Shown piece after piece: positions 8,256 to 16,573 of a DNA stretch of 64,000 nucleotides; position 1 is the stretch's first letter; the number at the start of each line of letters is the position of its first letter. Source of the stretch: Bacteroidales bacterium UBA1189 (GTDB lineage Bacteria; Bacteroidota; Bacteroidia; Bacteroidales; Bacteroidaceae); the NCBI GenBank assembly GCA_002309805.1, contig DBYJ01000004.1, positions 7,925 through 71,924 of the forward strand, in the 5' to 3' direction. The notes beneath the pieces were generated by a model. The model was given only the letters and a program-made list of their open reading frames with translations. It was not told the DNA's origin and ran no database searches. The position numbers were made by a program, and so were the translations under genes.

Positions 8256-10148
8256 TTATTCAACAGGAACAGGCGGAGCAACGTATTGGTTGGGGATGAC
8301 CTTCAAAGATGGATCTCCGAAATAATTCAATGTCAGCAGTATGTAGCTCGCTGCGCTTCCAAACTGGTACCGCATATTTTGGGCTGAAAGATAACATAGT
8401 ACTCCAAAGTTTCTCGTACCTGAAGAATAGGTTGCCAACATATTGTTGAATTCTAATTCTGCTGTTATGAGTTCATAATACGGAGCATTGAGAGAAGAGG
8501 CATAAACCCCTATTGCACCTCTTGGGGTATCACCATTGCGGGCTGTCAACCACGTTTCTGCAAAACAGGGGGGAGTGGCATAATAACCGTATGTGAAACA
8601 GCCCACATCGGGCGCAGCATTATAGATGAAAGGCAATTTATTGTCATTTGCTAAGCTTTCGATATTGGCCGTGGTGAAGTAGGGGAACCAATATCTTATA
8701 TGACCACGTCCAATGTAATTAACCACAAATGCTCCTTGATTGATGGCACTGCTGATAGCAGAATTCATGGCCGTATATCCAGAATAATCGCTACTGTGTA
8801 CACTCACATTTATCCCCGTACCGTAGGTGGAACAGGAAAGCATGCCCATGATGGAGTCTATGTATTCATAAGGGGTTTTGGGCGCATTATAACCCTGTAT
8901 ATTTGAAAAGTCATCACTAATCCCTATGCTCCGATGTTGCCAGGATTGCACGGATTGATTCTCGTAAACAATTGTTCTCAAAGCCATTGTCTGCACTTCT
9001 TTGCAGTTTCTAGCACTAAAGCGGCCAATATAAATATCAGGGATAGAATCACTGCCTGAAACCAGTGCATAGAATGTGTCTGACCCTCCATCGTGATTTG
9101 GGATGTTTTCATCATCGACCATTATAGTTGGAACTCGATTAATATCGCCGACAAGAAGCACGTAGGTCAAACTATCATTAACATTATAATCGCGTTGAAT
9201 GAAAGTACGTACATTATCTGCTGTCGTTCCGACCTGGCTCATTTTCACTAGTCGTGTCTTGATACCCAAACTATCTTTATGAGCCCTGAAATTGGTCATG
9301 TCAGTAGCAAACGAGTCGCAACAAATGATAAGCATATTTTCTTTTGGAGGAGGAACCTTCACACCTTTATCTTCTCCTGTTTTTATAGGTGGCAAAGTAT
9401 TCAAAGTGGAAGCTGCCATCACATCATAGTTGATGAACTGAGCCCTGAAGAGTTCTTCCATCGATTTGTCAATCGTATGGCGGACACCCGACGTCAGCAC
9501 ATTCCGAGTGTCTGTGCCCGAGAACGACACCTCTACCTCCATCTTCTTATAGACGCGCAGGATGCCGGTAACAGGGTTGTACTGGAAGGGATGCAACCGC
9601 ACCACGCTGCCGCGTATATCGCGCATCAGGAAAGGTGCATCCGCTGAGACTAATTGTGAAGGATAGAAAGCATCTTTCTCATAGACTTCAGAAAACGTGT
9701 AGGGTACGGTCGAAGGATCCGTCCTACTTAATATACTTCCTTTGGAAGGAGCCACCGGCAGAGTGATGTCTTCATACTCTGCATTCACTACCCGCACGTT
9801 GCAGGCTGAGGTCTGGGGAATGACCACGCTGTATGCATACTCGGGAAGGTCGGGATTTCCCTTCTGCAACATGCTATGCGCATCGCGAGCCGTAATGGAG
9901 AAATAGTCTTTTCCTTCGATGGAAACGGCATTTTTTGCATAGTTGCCTACCTCCAGCTCCATAACCAGTGAGCTCTCGGAAGAGGACAGCACCTTCATGC
10001 CGTTCACATTCAAAGATTCTATTGCTGCACGCGTCTGCTCGTTCCATGCAAAGTTTTCGGGAGAGAGGTTCAGGCTCTCTTCCTTACAGGAAAACAAGAT
10101 CAGCAGGGTTGCCGCGAATAAGAGACTGAATAATGATAGCTTTTTCAT
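8256..10148 (-). CDS. Gingipain-like C25-family lipoprotein, active site unusual
   Basis: A 630-aa protein with a lipoprotein signal (LLILFSCKEE). Residues about 90-260 match the gingipain propeptide (GNPDLPEYAYSVVIP), and about 275-615 the peptidase C25 core: MLIICCDSF, YVLLVGDINRVP, YIGRFSARN, FVVNYIGRGH, GDPSLKV. C25 enzymes normally use His in a GHG motif and Cys in an ACxxG motif. Here the first reads GRGH (about 479-482) and the second AAPDVGCFTYG (Cys near 516), so the enzyme may be shifted or inactive. There is no T9SS-type C-terminal domain, so it is likely lipid-anchored. It lies 24 bp after the DUF3244 gene, probably in one operon. Confidence 0.8.
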   Translation of the reverse strand: MKKLSLFSLLFAATLLILFSCKEESLNLSPENFAWNEQTRAAIESLNVNGMKVLSSSESSLVMELEVGNYAKNAVSIEGKDYFSITARDAHSMLQKGNPDLPEYAYSVVIPQTSACNVRVVNAEYEDITLPVAPSKGSILSRTDPSTVPYTFSEVYEKDAFYPSQLVSADAPFLMRDIRGSVVRLHPFQYNPVTGILRVYKKMEVEVSFSGTDTRNVLTSGVRHTIDKSMEELFRAQFINYDVMAASTLNTLPPIKTGEDKGVKVPPPKENMLIICCDSFATDMTNFRAHKDSLGIKTRLVKMSQVGTTADNVRTFIQRDYNVNDSLTYVLLVGDINRVPTIMVDDENIPNHDGGSDTFYALVSGSDSIPDIYIGRFSARNCKEVQTMALRTIVYENQSVQSWQHRSIGISDDFSNIQGYNAPKTPYEYIDSIMGMLSCSTYGTGINVSVHSSDYSGYTAMNSAISSAINQGAFVVNYIGRGHIRYWFPYFTTANIESLANDNKLPFIYNAAPDVGCFTYGYYATPPCFAETWLTARNGDTPRGAIGVYASSLNAPYYELITAELEFNNMLATYSSGTRNFGVLCYLSAQNMRYQFGSAASYILLTLNYFGDPSLKVIPNQYVAPPVPVE

Positions 10149-10172
10149 GATAAACAGATTACGATGTTAAAA

Positions 10173-10553
10173 TCATTCTTCTTCAATCACGAATTCTCCC
10201 CACCACCATTTGCCAAAAGCATAGATGCGGAGCACATAGTTTCCTTCGCCGATATTTTCGTCTTCCATATCAATTATTAGCTGAAGTGTGGACGAAAAAC
10301 TGTCAGAATAGACAACGGCATTAGTGTTTTGGTCACTGACAACAACTTGCGAAGCCGTGGCTTCTGAAAAATCAATGGTCAAGACTGAACCATCAAGAGA
10401 GGCTGTCGGTATCTCTACAAAGGAACGTGGTCCTCCTTGACTTAATGAGTCCACTGGCTCTAAAAGAATAGTACCATTACCTGTTTGTGCAAAAGCATTT
10501 CCCCAAACAGATACTAAAAAAACGCAACAAATAAAAAGAACTTTTTTCATCAT
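10173..10553 (-). CDS. DUF3244 secreted protein
   Basis: A 126-aa exported protein: signal peptide of about 22 residues ending NAFAQ, then a small beta-sandwich-like domain of about 100 residues ending YVLRIYAFGKWWWGEFVIEE. The size, the NxxVYS strand region and the closing WWxGEF are typical of DUF3244, a Bacteroidota family of unknown function. The N-terminal part of the BspA-like protein at 6687-8204 carries a related copy, so the domain may be a shared adaptor in this locus. It is the first gene of a probable DUF3244-C25 operon; a TAACTTTG box (reverse strand, 10595-10602) lies upstream but lacks a good -33 element. Confidence 0.75.
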   Translation of the reverse strand: MMKKVLFICCVFLVSVWGNAFAQTGNGTILLEPVDSLSQGGPRSFVEIPTASLDGSVLTIDFSEATASQVVVSDQNTNAVVYSDSFSSTLQLIIDMEDENIGEGNYVLRIYAFGKWWWGEFVIEEE

Positions 10554-10701
10554 AGCTATGGCTCACTTTTTAATGGTTAATACTTTTTTGCGCACAAAGT
10601 TAGTGCGCTCAAAAGAAAAAACCATGAAAAAAATCTAACAAGAATCTAACAATTTGCCCTAAAAAGGCAATTTGGGGCGTTCTGAGCAGAGAACCAAAGT
10701 G

Positions 10702-12441
10702 TCAGGACTTGGGAGTCGAGGCAGAAAAGACGAAATCGCTCCAACTGTTGCTCAGACGTTTCTTTATTCGGCTGCGTCGCATATAAACGGCATCGGCAGA
10801 AATACGGCAAACGTATGCTATCTGATTTGTCTTAAAACCAAGTAACGTCATGGCACAGAATTGTGCTTCTTGATCGGTGAGGCCTTCGTTATCCCTGAAC
10901 ATATCCAACAACATATCTACAAAGAGATCGTTCAGATATTGTTCGAACTGGCTGGCCTCAGCAACAGGCATATACAATCCGCCTCTCATTTCTGACGAGT
11001 GTTTATTGAAATAGCGTTTCCATTCACTGGATTCATAGCGTTTCTGGTAAATGGCAATGCGTTCTTTCTGGACATCGATTGGAGGCGAAGCGGGCATGCT
11101 GCCGCTCTGCGAGGTAAGAACGGTTTGGGCAATCTGCCGTTGTTTGATGGCATTCAGGGCTTCTTCGTATTTCAGTCTTTCGTTTTTGTGCTTTCGGTCG
11201 TTAAGAAGAATCGCAATACAAGCCACGAAAAGCAGGAAAACGAACAGGATGCCCCACGTCCAGTAAAGACGCGAGCGCTGCACGGCCAGCTCGCGGTCGT
11301 GGAGTTCCACCACATGGTTGTTTTCAATGTCGCTAATCTCTTTGTCCCTGCGGATTCTGTTGACGGAATCCGCATAAGCCATGTAGTGCTGGAAATAAAC
11401 ATCCGATGAATCTGTCTGGTTTAGGGCCAGCGAGAGTTCAGTCAACCTTTTGTAGGTTTCGCAGTAAGTGCGGGCATCCTCCTTGCATGCCAATACCTTT
11501 TTATAATAGTAAAAGGCAGAGTCCAATTCGTTTTCATGCAAAAGAATGTCGGCCTTCACATGATAGGCTGCACCGATGTTCTCCTTTTGTCTATACCCTG
11601 CTATATAGCTGTTAATGTACTCCCCTGCTCTTGCATAGTCCTCTTTTAAATAGGCATTCAGTTTAGCTAACTGGAACAGGGCATTAGCATGGTAGTCCTT
11701 ATTTTTAATATTTATATAGGGATTGTAAATGACCCTTAGAAAGAATGGCTCAGCCTCTTCTGCTTTCTCCATGTATAAATACGTCCTTCCTAAATTTATG
11801 TCCGCATAACCGATATTAACGGAGTCTGACTGACAGGCATCCGAACAGCGGTAATGTAAGAAAGCATCAAGGGCTTCATTTTTCTTTTCATGTTTAAGAT
11901 AAAGCTTTCCCAATTCATAAAAGCTATAAGCATAATACTTGTTTGTCGTATCGGGGAAGAGTGTAGTAGCACGAAGAAAGGCATCAATGGCATCCAGGTC
12001 GCGACTCATATCGGAGTAGGTGCAGCCGAGGTAGTATTGTGCGAGGGCGGCACGCTGCGTCTTGCGACGGGTGCCATAGTAGCTCGTGGCAATAAGGGGG
12101 AGGGAATCGGAGGTCAGGCGGACGTAGCATTTATAATCAGCCTGCGTGCGAAGGAGAGCGTAGAGAGCGGACTCCTTTTTGGATTGAAGATTGAAGATTG
12201 AAAATTGAAGATTTTTTCCCGTCTTCTGGCCTGCCTCTTCCGCAGGATAATCCCTAATCTTCAACATTGAATCTTCAATCTCCATGAGTACCGCTCGTGC
12301 TTCGCGCGGGTCTGTCTCCATGAGGGCTTCGGCACGGAGCAGGGCGTCGTGGAACGCGGTACGACGGCACGACGAAAGACCGACTGCCACCATCACCAGC
12401 AGGGCCATTTTCACTAGGAAACTGCGCTTACTTCTTTTCAT
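10702..12441 (-). CDS. TPR sensor / membrane-anchored LuxR-type HTH regulator
   Basis: A 579-aa protein with a lipoprotein-like N-terminus (MVAVGLSSCRR); ATG 12441 is chosen because the signal starts there, and an upstream extension of 17 codons lacks support. Residues about 100-380 are tetratricopeptide helices (AQYYLGCTYSDMSRDLDAID and others), then one transmembrane helix (WGILFVFLLFVACIAILL), a coiled stretch, and a C-terminal helix-turn-helix of LuxR type (LTDQEAQFCAMTLLGFKTNQIA). This architecture is a common Bacteroidota one-component regulator. It is upstream of, and on the same strand as, the DUF3244-C25-BspA genes and may control them. Residues about 53-86 are encoded by an inverted repeat inside the gene. 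Confidence 0.8.
   Translation of the reverse strand: MKRSKRSFLVKMALLVMVAVGLSSCRRTAFHDALLRAEALMETDPREARAVLMEIEDSMLKIRDYPAEEAGQKTGKNLQFSIFNLQSKKESALYALLRTQADYKCYVRLTSDSLPLIATSYYGTRRKTQRAALAQYYLGCTYSDMSRDLDAIDAFLRATTLFPDTTNKYYAYSFYELGKLYLKHEKKNEALDAFLHYRCSDACQSDSVNIGYADINLGRTYLYMEKAEEAEPFFLRVIYNPYINIKNKDYHANALFQLAKLNAYLKEDYARAGEYINSYIAGYRQKENIGAAYHVKADILLHENELDSAFYYYKKVLACKEDARTYCETYKRLTELSLALNQTDSSDVYFQHYMAYADSVNRIRRDKEISDIENNHVVELHDRELAVQRSRLYWTWGILFVFLLFVACIAILLNDRKHKNERLKYEEALNAIKQRQIAQTVLTSQSGSMPASPPIDVQKERIAIYQKRYESSEWKRYFNKHSSEMRGGLYMPVAEASQFEQYLNDLFVDMLLDMFRDNEGLTDQEAQFCAMTLLGFKTNQIAYVCRISADAVYMRRSRIKKRLSNSWSDFVFSASTPKS
12181..12283. repeat. In-frame inverted repeat inside the TPR regulator gene
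   Basis: Left arm (12181-12213) is built of ATTGAAGATTGAAGATTGAA words; right arm (12256-12283) is the inverse (AATCTTCAA ... AATCTTCAATC). The spacer of about 42 bp is GC-richer. The frame of the regulator reads through it without a stop, encoding a segment that includes NLQFSIFNLQSK between the signal and the first TPR. Confidence 0.75.
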
Positions 12442-12590
12442 CCTGACTTTTTCCGTGCGAAGGTACGGCGTACTGCGAAAAAATGCAAGCATACAGCCGA
12501 TTTTTTCTCATCCATTCGGATAACAAAAGACATGTTATTGACGCAAAAAACAAGACAAAACTTCATCGAATTGGGACTTAGGAATTATAT

Positions 12591-12692
12591 AATGAAGAAT
12601 GAAAAATGATGAATGAAAAATAAATAGCATTGCAATCGGAACGCTGCATACGGGACATTTTATTTTTCATTTTTCATTCTTCATTTTTCATT
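12591..12692. repeat. Palindromic element with GAATGAAAAAT arms and a conserved core (copy A)
   Basis: Left arm is made of AATGAAGAATGAAAAATGAT-type words, right arm of the inverse (TTTTTCATTTTTCATTCTTC). The core at 12622-12661 runs from AAATAGCATTGCAATCGG to GCATACGGGACATTTT. A clearly related core lies at 40618-40656 between arms of a different sequence. Confidence 0.75.
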
Positions 12693-12751
12693 AAAAAAAG
12701 TTCTTCAATCTGCTCCATAGGCAGCGAAAAAGGGAATTTTTCCCTTTTACC

Positions 12752-12782
12752 TTTGCCCAATCACTTTTTTTCCCTATCTTCG
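12752..12782 (+). promoter_or_regulatory. Promoter of the TonB-receptor gene
   Basis: TTTG at 12752-12755, 19-bp spacer, TATCTTCG at 12775-12782 (one change from TAnnTTTG). The start codon is only 8 bp beyond the -7 box, so the transcript would have almost no leader. Confidence 0.6.
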
Positions 12783-12790
12783 CGGCCAAT

Positions 12791-15214
12791 ATGAAAAAGA
12801 GTATCCTTTTGATGATGCTGTCGGCCCTCGTGGGGACGGCAGCAGTGTGGGGACAGAAGTCCTTTACGGTGAGCGGCTATGTGACGGATGCCGTGAGTGA
12901 GGAGACGCTCATCAGCGCCACGGTGCTCGACCTGCGCAGCGGCCTGGGAGCGGTGACGAACGCCTACGGCTTCTACTCGCTGACGCTGCCTGAAGGCGAG
13001 GTGGAACTGGTGACACGCTACATAGGCTACCGCAGCCGCACAGACGCCTTCCGCCTGGAGGGCGACACCGTGCTGGCGCTGCCCCTGACGGCCATGGCCG
13101 AACTGGACGAGGTGGAGATCATCGGCAACCGCCTGGACCTGGGCGTCACCGGCTCGCAGATGAGCGCCATCGACATCCCCGTGGAACAAATCAAGGCTGT
13201 GCCGGCCATGTTCGGCGAGACGGACGTGCTGAAGGCCCTGCAGCTGCTGCCTGGTGTACAGAACGGCAGCGAGGGCTCGGCAGGGCTCTACGTACGCGGC
13301 GGAGCACCCGACGAGAACCTGCTGCTGCTCGACGGTGTGCCAGTGTATAACGTCAACCACATGTTCGGCCTCTTCAGCGTCTTCAACCCCGATGCCATCA
13401 AGAACGTCACCCTCTACAAGGGCAGCTTCCCCGCCCACTACTGCGGGCGTCTGAGCAGCGTGGTGGACATCCGCATGAAGGACGGCGACATGTACAAGTG
13501 GCACGGCGACGTGGCGCTGGGCTTCGTCTCTTCGAAGGTGAACGTCGAGGGCCCCATCGTGAAGGGAAAGACATCCGTCAACATCAGTGCCCGCCGCACC
13601 TACAGCGACATCTTCCTCAACACCGCCCTCTGGGGTGCCGACCTCATCGACAGGGAGATTGACCTGCACGGCGCCATGATGGGCTACTACTTCGACGACC
13701 TGAACGTGAAGCTCAACCATAAGTTCAGCGACCGAGACCGCCTCTACGTCAGCTGGTACAGCGGAGTGGACAACATCTATTTCCGTCTGCGCGAGCGCGA
13801 GGGACGCGACTACACGCAGAAGACGCGCTTCGGCTGGAACTGGGGCAACATGGTGGGTGCCGTCCGCTGGAACCACGTCATCAGCCCGCGCCTGTTCATG
13901 GACGTCAGCGCCAACTACACCCAGTACCGCCATCACATGGGCATCAAGCTCGATGAGCAGGACAAGGAGAGCAAGCTGACGCAGCACATGGAGATCAACA
14001 TGCGCTCGGGCATCTTCGACGAGACGGCCCGTGCCGACTTCCACTGGAGCCCCACCCCGCAGCACGAGGTGCGCTTCGGCACCTTCTACACCCACCACCT
14101 CTTCCGCCCCGACGTAGCCACGGTGGCCTTCCGCTACAAGCAGGAGCAGACAGCCGATGCCGATGCCCACGAGGAGAACGTGAACGAGCGCTCAGGGCAG
14201 AAGGATATCGACGCCCACGAGGCACAAGCCTATTTCGAGGACAACATCACGCTGTGGGACGTGGTGAAGGTGAATGCCGGCCTGAGCACCTCGTTCTTCT
14301 ACGTAGGCGGACGCAGCTACTTCTCGCCCGAGCCCCGACTGAGCGGGCGCGTGCTGCTGGCTGACGACCTCTCGCTGAAGGCGGGCTATGCCTACATGAG
14401 CCAGTACGTCCATCTGCTCTCGAACAACAGCCTCTCGCTGCCCACCGACCTCTGGGTGCCCGTCACCGAGCGCATCCTACCCGAGAAGGCTCACCAGTGG
14501 GCACTCGGACTGTTCTATAACCTCAAGGACTACTGCGACCTCAGCCTCGAGGGGTACTACAAGCGCTCGAACAACCTGCTGGAGTACCGCGAGGGCGTGA
14601 GCTTCATGTCCGGCAGCACCGACTGGCAGGACAAGGTGGCCATGGGACGCGGCTGGAGCTACGGCGTGGAGCTGATGGCGCAGCGCTCGGTGGGCAAGCT
14701 CAACGGCTGGGTGGCCTACACGTGGAGCCACACGCGCCGACTCTTCGACCGCCCCGATATGGTGCTCAACAACGGACGCCCCTTCAACGCTAAATACGAC
14801 CGTCGGCACGAGGTGGACATCACGGGCAACTACAAGTTCTCCGACCGCTTCGACCTCAGCGCCACATGGGTCTATGCCACAGGCAACTGCGGCACCGTCT
14901 ATACGCAATACTTCCTCTCGCCCAGCGAGGGGGACGGCTGGTACACCACACTCGGCTATTCGCCTGAGCGCAACAACTTCCGCCTGAACCCCTACCACCG
15001 CCTCGACCTCGGACTGAACTTCCACCGCACGCTGGCCAAACGCATACTGCGTACGCTGAACATCAGCGTCTATAACGCCTACAACCACAACAACCCCTTC
15101 CTCATCTACACTGACGAGGAGTACAATTCCGACAACAACACGTGGCGCACCACCCTCAAGCAGGTCGCCCTCTTCCCCATCATACCTACCATCAGCTACG
15201 GACTGAAGTTTTAG
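12791..15214 (+). CDS. TonB-dependent outer-membrane receptor
   Basis: An 807-aa receptor with signal peptide MKKSILLMMLSALVGTAAVWGQ, an N-terminal carboxypeptidase-regulatory-like domain (about 24-110, VSGYVTDAVSEETLISATV), a plug domain (about 120-230: DVLKALQLLPGVQNGSEG, LYVRGGAPDENLLLLDGVPV) and a beta-barrel to the C-terminal GLKF. It is shorter than SusC (about 1000 aa) and fits the receptors paired with DUF4249 lipoproteins, as here. It would import a ligand using ExbB/ExbD/TonB energy; the substrate is unknown. Codon use is very GC-rich, giving long antisense open frames (for example 12761-14170) that I regard as shadows. Confidence 0.9.
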   Translation: MKKSILLMMLSALVGTAAVWGQKSFTVSGYVTDAVSEETLISATVLDLRSGLGAVTNAYGFYSLTLPEGEVELVTRYIGYRSRTDAFRLEGDTVLALPLTAMAELDEVEIIGNRLDLGVTGSQMSAIDIPVEQIKAVPAMFGETDVLKALQLLPGVQNGSEGSAGLYVRGGAPDENLLLLDGVPVYNVNHMFGLFSVFNPDAIKNVTLYKGSFPAHYCGRLSSVVDIRMKDGDMYKWHGDVALGFVSSKVNVEGPIVKGKTSVNISARRTYSDIFLNTALWGADLIDREIDLHGAMMGYYFDDLNVKLNHKFSDRDRLYVSWYSGVDNIYFRLREREGRDYTQKTRFGWNWGNMVGAVRWNHVISPRLFMDVSANYTQYRHHMGIKLDEQDKESKLTQHMEINMRSGIFDETARADFHWSPTPQHEVRFGTFYTHHLFRPDVATVAFRYKQEQTADADAHEENVNERSGQKDIDAHEAQAYFEDNITLWDVVKVNAGLSTSFFYVGGRSYFSPEPRLSGRVLLADDLSLKAGYAYMSQYVHLLSNNSLSLPTDLWVPVTERILPEKAHQWALGLFYNLKDYCDLSLEGYYKRSNNLLEYREGVSFMSGSTDWQDKVAMGRGWSYGVELMAQRSVGKLNGWVAYTWSHTRRLFDRPDMVLNNGRPFNAKYDRRHEVDITGNYKFSDRFDLSATWVYATGNCGTVYTQYFLSPSEGDGWYTTLGYSPERNNFRLNPYHRLDLGLNFHRTLAKRILRTLNISVYNAYNHNNPFLIYTDEEYNSDNNTWRTTLKQVALFPIIPTISYGLKF

Positions 15215-15218
15215 TACA

Positions 15219-15276
15219 TAGTTAAGAGTTAAGAGTTAAGAATTAAGAGTTAAGAATTCATAGTTCATAGTTAAGA
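15219..15276. repeat. GTTAAGAGTTAAGA tandem words
   Basis: Several copies of a 7-10 bp word (GTTAAGAGTT, AAGAATTAAG) fill the gap between the TonB receptor and DUF4249 genes. The same word is the arm of the element at 40591-40674 and appears inverted at 571-600. Confidence 0.7.
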
Positions 15277-15279
15277 GAA

Positions 15280-16569
15280 ATGCGAAAGAAAAATATAGAA
15301 GTTCGAACGACAGGTCACCCCTCCTTTAGGAGGGGATGGGGGAGGCTTTTACTCACTCTGGCCATCATCTTTACCTCTTGCGAGAAGGAAATCACCTATC
15401 ACGGCCCCGACGAGCAGCCCATGCTGGTGGTGAACATCGTTGGCGAAGCGGGTGCGCCCCTCGTCGTAGAGGTTTCACGCAGTGTCTTCTTCCTCAAAGT
15501 CAGCGAGGAGGACACCGACGACCTCAACTTGAAGGATGCCATCGTCAACCTCTCCATCAACGGCACAAGCGCTGCCCTTGCCTACGACCCCGACTATGAG
15601 GCCTACCTCGACTCACGCCCCATCCACGAGGGCGATGCCGTCTCCGTCACCGTCACCCACCCCACCTACGGCAAGGCTACGGCATCGATGACCGTCCCCA
15701 TAGCCGCCCGCGCCCACTTCGACAGCCGCACGACAACCTACATCCCCAAGGACTCCACGGAAAGCGCCTACGGCTCAGGCTATCATTTCGTCCTTGGCTC
15801 GCGTACCGACTCCGTCTGGCACGCCAGCCTGGTTATTGACGACGTAGAGGGCACAACGGGTTACTACCGCCTTACCATCGACCCCACCTATACGTTCCGC
15901 CTCTCCGACGGCCCCGGCATCTATTTCATCGGCTACAACAGCTACGATGGCGAATACGAGGAGAACGACGACGGCTCCTACACCATCGAGGCGAATCTCT
16001 CCTACAGCCTGCCCTCCTCGACGAAATACGTGCTTGATGCCAACGACACCGACCCGCTGGAGGAATTCATCGGCATGATTCCCGGAATGAGCGAAGACGA
16101 TGGTGATCGCTACTATGCCGAGCCGACGTCCTACCTCTTTACCGGCGACTACTTCAACGCCGAGGGCAGCACGGCTATCACCTTCGATCTCTATTTGCAC
16201 ACTCCCTCGTGGGGTGGCGGCAGGGATTATTTCTACCACCCCGACTGGCACTATACCAGCAGTGTCTTTTATGGCGATTACTATGATCCTTCAGAGGAAC
16301 AGGACTATGGCAATCCGTGGGACTACATCGGCCGTGACTTCGTCTATACCGTCAATGCCACGCTGGAAACGCTGACGCCCGAATACTACTACTACCTGAA
16401 GTCCGTCGAGAAATACGACGGTGCCACATGGTCGCCCTTCTCCGAGCCCGTACAGATTACCTGCAACATCGATGGCGGCATCGGCATCATGGCTTCTACC
16501 TCGGCTCGCAGCTTCTCCGTCTCACGGCCCTACACGTTTAAAATTGAAAAATATAATAATAAACAGTAA
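15280..16569 (+). CDS. DUF4249 lipoprotein
   Basis: A 429-aa lipoprotein whose C-terminal region is rich in aromatic residues. It has an early lipidation cysteine (LLLTLAIIFTSCEKE, near residue 34) and then the DUF4249 pattern: PMLVVNIVGEAGAPLVVEVSRS, with alternating strands and acidic loops. DUF4249 proteins are usually encoded next to TonB receptors, as here, and probably help capture the ligand at the outer membrane; this is inferred from context. The basic n-region of the signal (GHPSFRRGWGR) is encoded by a REP-like palindrome at 15316-15347. The gene is followed after 4 bp by a peptidase gene, and the three genes from 12.8 kb are probably one operon. Confidence 0.8.
   Translation: MRKKNIEVRTTGHPSFRRGWGRLLLTLAIIFTSCEKEITYHGPDEQPMLVVNIVGEAGAPLVVEVSRSVFFLKVSEEDTDDLNLKDAIVNLSINGTSAALAYDPDYEAYLDSRPIHEGDAVSVTVTHPTYGKATASMTVPIAARAHFDSRTTTYIPKDSTESAYGSGYHFVLGSRTDSVWHASLVIDDVEGTTGYYRLTIDPTYTFRLSDGPGIYFIGYNSYDGEYEENDDGSYTIEANLSYSLPSSTKYVLDANDTDPLEEFIGMIPGMSEDDGDRYYAEPTSYLFTGDYFNAEGSTAITFDLYLHTPSWGGGRDYFYHPDWHYTSSVFYGDYYDPSEEQDYGNPWDYIGRDFVYTVNATLETLTPEYYYYLKSVEKYDGATWSPFSEPVQITCNIDGGIGIMASTSARSFSVSRPYTFKIEKYNNKQ
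15316..15347. repeat. REP-like palindrome inside the DUF4249 signal peptide
   Basis: CCCCTCC TTTA GGAGGGG followed by ATGGGGGAGGCT. It is read in frame as the basic region of the signal peptide. Related pieces lie in the transglutaminase gene (about 21735-21770, 22089-22190, 22448-22470). Confidence 0.65.
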
Positions 16570-16573
16570 ACCG

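Noticed and set aside
12761..14170. 469-codon open frame on the minus strand opposite the TonB receptor
   Set aside because: Low-complexity V/A/H/E-rich product, no family motif; it arises from the GC-rich codon use of the receptor gene, which has clear domains.
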